The notes beneath the pieces were generated by a model. That model was given only the letters and a program-made list of their open reading frames with translations, ran no database searches and had not been told where the DNA came from. 64,000 nt of DNA from G965216695 sp965216695 (GTDB lineage: Bacteria > Pseudomonadota > Gammaproteobacteria > Pseudomonadales > Azotimanducaceae): positions 1,612,001-1,676,000 of the forward strand of contig OZ244212.1 of assembly GCA_965216695.1 (NCBI GenBank), read 5' to 3'. This document shows positions 62,537 to 64,000 of the stretch, piece by piece. How positions within the stretch are numbered: the first letter of the stretch is position 1; each line of letters opens with the position of its first letter. Both the position numbers and the translations under genes were made by a program.

Positions 62537-63505
62537 ATGTGGGTTCCCATCTTTGCGCTGATCGGCGGTTTCGTCGCGCTCGTCTGGAGCGCCGACCGGT
62601 TTCTGACGGGCGCCGCCAGCACTGCGCGCTCGTTCGGCGTATCGAAGATGATCATAGGACTCACGGTCGTGTCGATCGGCACCTCGGCGCCGGAAATTCT
62701 GGTGGCGATAGCGGCGGCGATCGAAGGTAACCCGCTGCTCGCAGTAGGCAACGCGATCGGCTCCAACATCGCCAACATAGGCCTCGTGCTCGGTGTCACC
62801 GCAATCATTGCGCCTCTACCCTTCTCAAAATCTGTGCTGCGCCGCGAGTTGCCGTGGCTTCTCGGCGCAACGGTTCTCGCGCTGGTGCTGCTCGCCGACC
62901 TCCATCTGTCGCTGTTGGACGGCATACTGCTGTTGACGGGTCTACTCGTAATACTGCGCCAGCTTCTGGTATCGGAACGCGGGGCCACCGACGCGGACCT
63001 TCCCGAAAGCATCCGCGAAGAACTCGACGAAGTGCCCGAGATGACCCGAGGTAGGGGCATGTTCTGGCTCCTTGGAGGGCTCGCGGTTCTGGTCGTCAGC
63101 GCCGAGGTTCTCGTCTGGGCGGCCGTGAAAATCGCGCACTTCTTTCAGGTGAGCGACCTGATCATCGGTCTCACCGTGATCGCGATAGGCACGAGCCTGC
63201 CTGAACTGGCCGCGACGGTCGGATCCGCGATCAAGGGTCACTCCGACATCGCCATCGGCAACGTCGTGGGCTCGAACATCCTGAACATACTCGCTGTGCT
63301 GGCAGTTCCGGGTCTGCTGCACGGTACCGATATCTCGGGCCTCGCATTCTGGCGCGACTGCGGCATGATGCTCGCTGTCACTCTGGCCCTGTCGTTGTTT
63401 GCGTATGCCGTCAATTCGCGGGCGGTCATCACACGATTCGAAGGCGCGGTTTTGCTGAGCGCATGGCTTGGTTACAACCTGCTGTTGATTCAGCAGCAGA
63501 TGTGA
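62537..63505 (+). CDS. yrbG: YrbG-type sodium/calcium exchanger (CaCA family)
   Basis: 322 aa with about 10 helices in two inverted halves. Each half has the CaCA alpha repeat: VVSIGTSAPEILVAIAAA followed by GNAIGSNIANIGLVLG, and VIAIGTSLPELAATVGSAI followed by GNVVGSNILNILAVL. The acidic residues of the ion site (Glu in APE and LPE) are present. ATG 62537. GTGA overlap with kdsC. Confidence 0.94.
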   Translation: MWVPIFALIGGFVALVWSADRFLTGAASTARSFGVSKMIIGLTVVSIGTSAPEILVAIAAAIEGNPLLAVGNAIGSNIANIGLVLGVTAIIAPLPFSKSVLRRELPWLLGATVLALVLLADLHLSLLDGILLLTGLLVILRQLLVSERGATDADLPESIREELDEVPEMTRGRGMFWLLGGLAVLVVSAEVLVWAAVKIAHFFQVSDLIIGLTVIAIGTSLPELAATVGSAIKGHSDIAIGNVVGSNILNILAVLAVPGLLHGTDISGLAFWRDCGMMLAVTLALSLFAYAVNSRAVITRFEGAVLLSAWLGYNLLLIQQQM

Positions 63506-64000
63506 AACCGGACCGTTTCCCATCTTCGCTGTTGCACCGGGCCGCGCGGGTAAGGCTCGTGGTATTCGACGTCGATGGGGTATTGACCGACGGTCGCATC
63601 TTCTATGCAAGCGACGGCAGCGAACTCAAGGCGTTCAATACCAAAGACGGAGCATCCTGCAAACTGCTCGCGGCGCAGGGCTACCACCTTGCGATAATAA
63701 CCGGGCGAGACTCTCCGATGGTGTCCCGGCGCGCGGGCGAACTCGGAATCCGGCACGTCCATCAGGGCATAGAACACAAACCGGACGCGCTGCGCGAGGT
63801 GTGCCGCGCACTCGACATTGAACCGGAACAGACAGCTCACGTCGGCGACGACTTTGCCGACATGCCGCTCTTCGACGAAGTTGGTCTGGCGATCGCACCT
63901 TCAGACGCGCACCCCGTCGTGGCTGCGCGAGCGCACTTCGTCACCCCTTCGTCCGGTGGCGGCGGCGTTGCCGCCGACGTCGCTGAACTCCTGATGCGCA
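63502..64000 (+). CDS. kdsC: 3-deoxy-D-manno-octulosonate 8-phosphate phosphatase, truncated by window edge
   Basis: HAD-family phosphatase making free Kdo for LPS. 166 codons are visible; the full protein is about 180-190 aa, so the 3' end lies beyond the edge. Motif I is VVFDVDGVLTDGRI (nucleophile Asp), motif II IITGRDSPMVSRRA, Lys in HKPDALREV and motif IV HVGDDFADMPLF. The GTG start at 63502 overlaps the yrbG stop (GTGA) and has no in-frame alternative nearby. kdsD is not between yrbG and kdsC. Confidence 0.94.
   Translation, partial: MKPDRFPSSLLHRAARVRLVVFDVDGVLTDGRIFYASDGSELKAFNTKDGASCKLLAAQGYHLAIITGRDSPMVSRRAGELGIRHVHQGIEHKPDALREVCRALDIEPEQTAHVGDDFADMPLFDEVGLAIAPSDAHPVVAARAHFVTPSSGGGGVAADVAELLMR

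Overview
This window looks like a contiguous piece of chromosome from a gammaproteobacterium outside the Enterobacterales, roughly 60% G+C by eye. The evidence is the gene order. It runs zapE-rplM-rpsI-petABC-sspAB, then degS, murA-ibaG-mlaBCDEF, rsmI/lpoA-yraN-dolP, rnpB-mraZ-dcw-lpxC-secA and pilBCD-coaE-yacG. The envelope is Gram-negative: lpxC and kdsC for LPS, the Mla lipid transport system, and a meso-DAP type MurE. A cytochrome bc1 complex points to aerobic respiration, and there are type IV pili. I cannot name the genus.

Layout. 1-8.8 kb is mixed: a coiled-coil membrane protein, a stand-alone PuuD-type membrane domain, groESL with CIRCE and sigma-32-like control, fxsA, an alkyltransferase-like DNA repair protein, ampG, yajQ, a degenerate receiver-GGDEF protein, a PduO-type cobalamin adenosyltransferase and a vapBC-type toxin-antitoxin pair. 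8.9-15 kb has aceEF, ampD and nadC, with a cluster of short interspersed repeats that forms the 3' end of ampD. 15-24.4 kb is a type IV pilus region: a TfpZ-like accessory protein, an O-antigen-ligase/pilin-glycosylase-like protein, tRNA-Thr, two pilins, a sigma-54 promoter, pilB, pilC and pilD, then coaE and yacG. 24.4-31 kb has argJ, secA, a LytM peptidase, dciA and lpxC.

31-44 kb is the division and cell wall (dcw) cluster, read on the minus strand as mraZ-rsmH-ftsL-ftsI-murE-mraY-murD-ftsW-murC-ftsQ-ftsA-ftsZ. The genes from mraZ to ftsQ all overlap at their stop/start codons. murF, murG, murB and ddl, which normally sit in this cluster, are absent, and the junctions are clean. 44.4-48.6 kb has RNase P RNA, rsmI, lpoA, yraN and dolP. 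48.6-54.7 kb (minus) is sspBA, petCBA, rpsI, rplM and zapE. 54.7-64 kb has degS, hisDG, murA, ibaG, mlaBCDEF, a YrbG exchanger and the start of kdsC, which runs off the right edge.

The genes converge on envelope building: peptidoglycan precursor synthesis (murA, C, D, E, mraY), polymerisation and division (fts genes, lpoA), recycling (ampG, ampD), outer-membrane upkeep (lpxC, mla, dolP, kdsC, degS) and export (secA). No phage, CRISPR array or clear new defence system was seen. The least ordinary parts are the pared-down dcw cluster, the pilin/TfpZ/ligase group, the degenerate receiver-GGDEF protein beside yajQ, and the repeat cluster fused to ampD.
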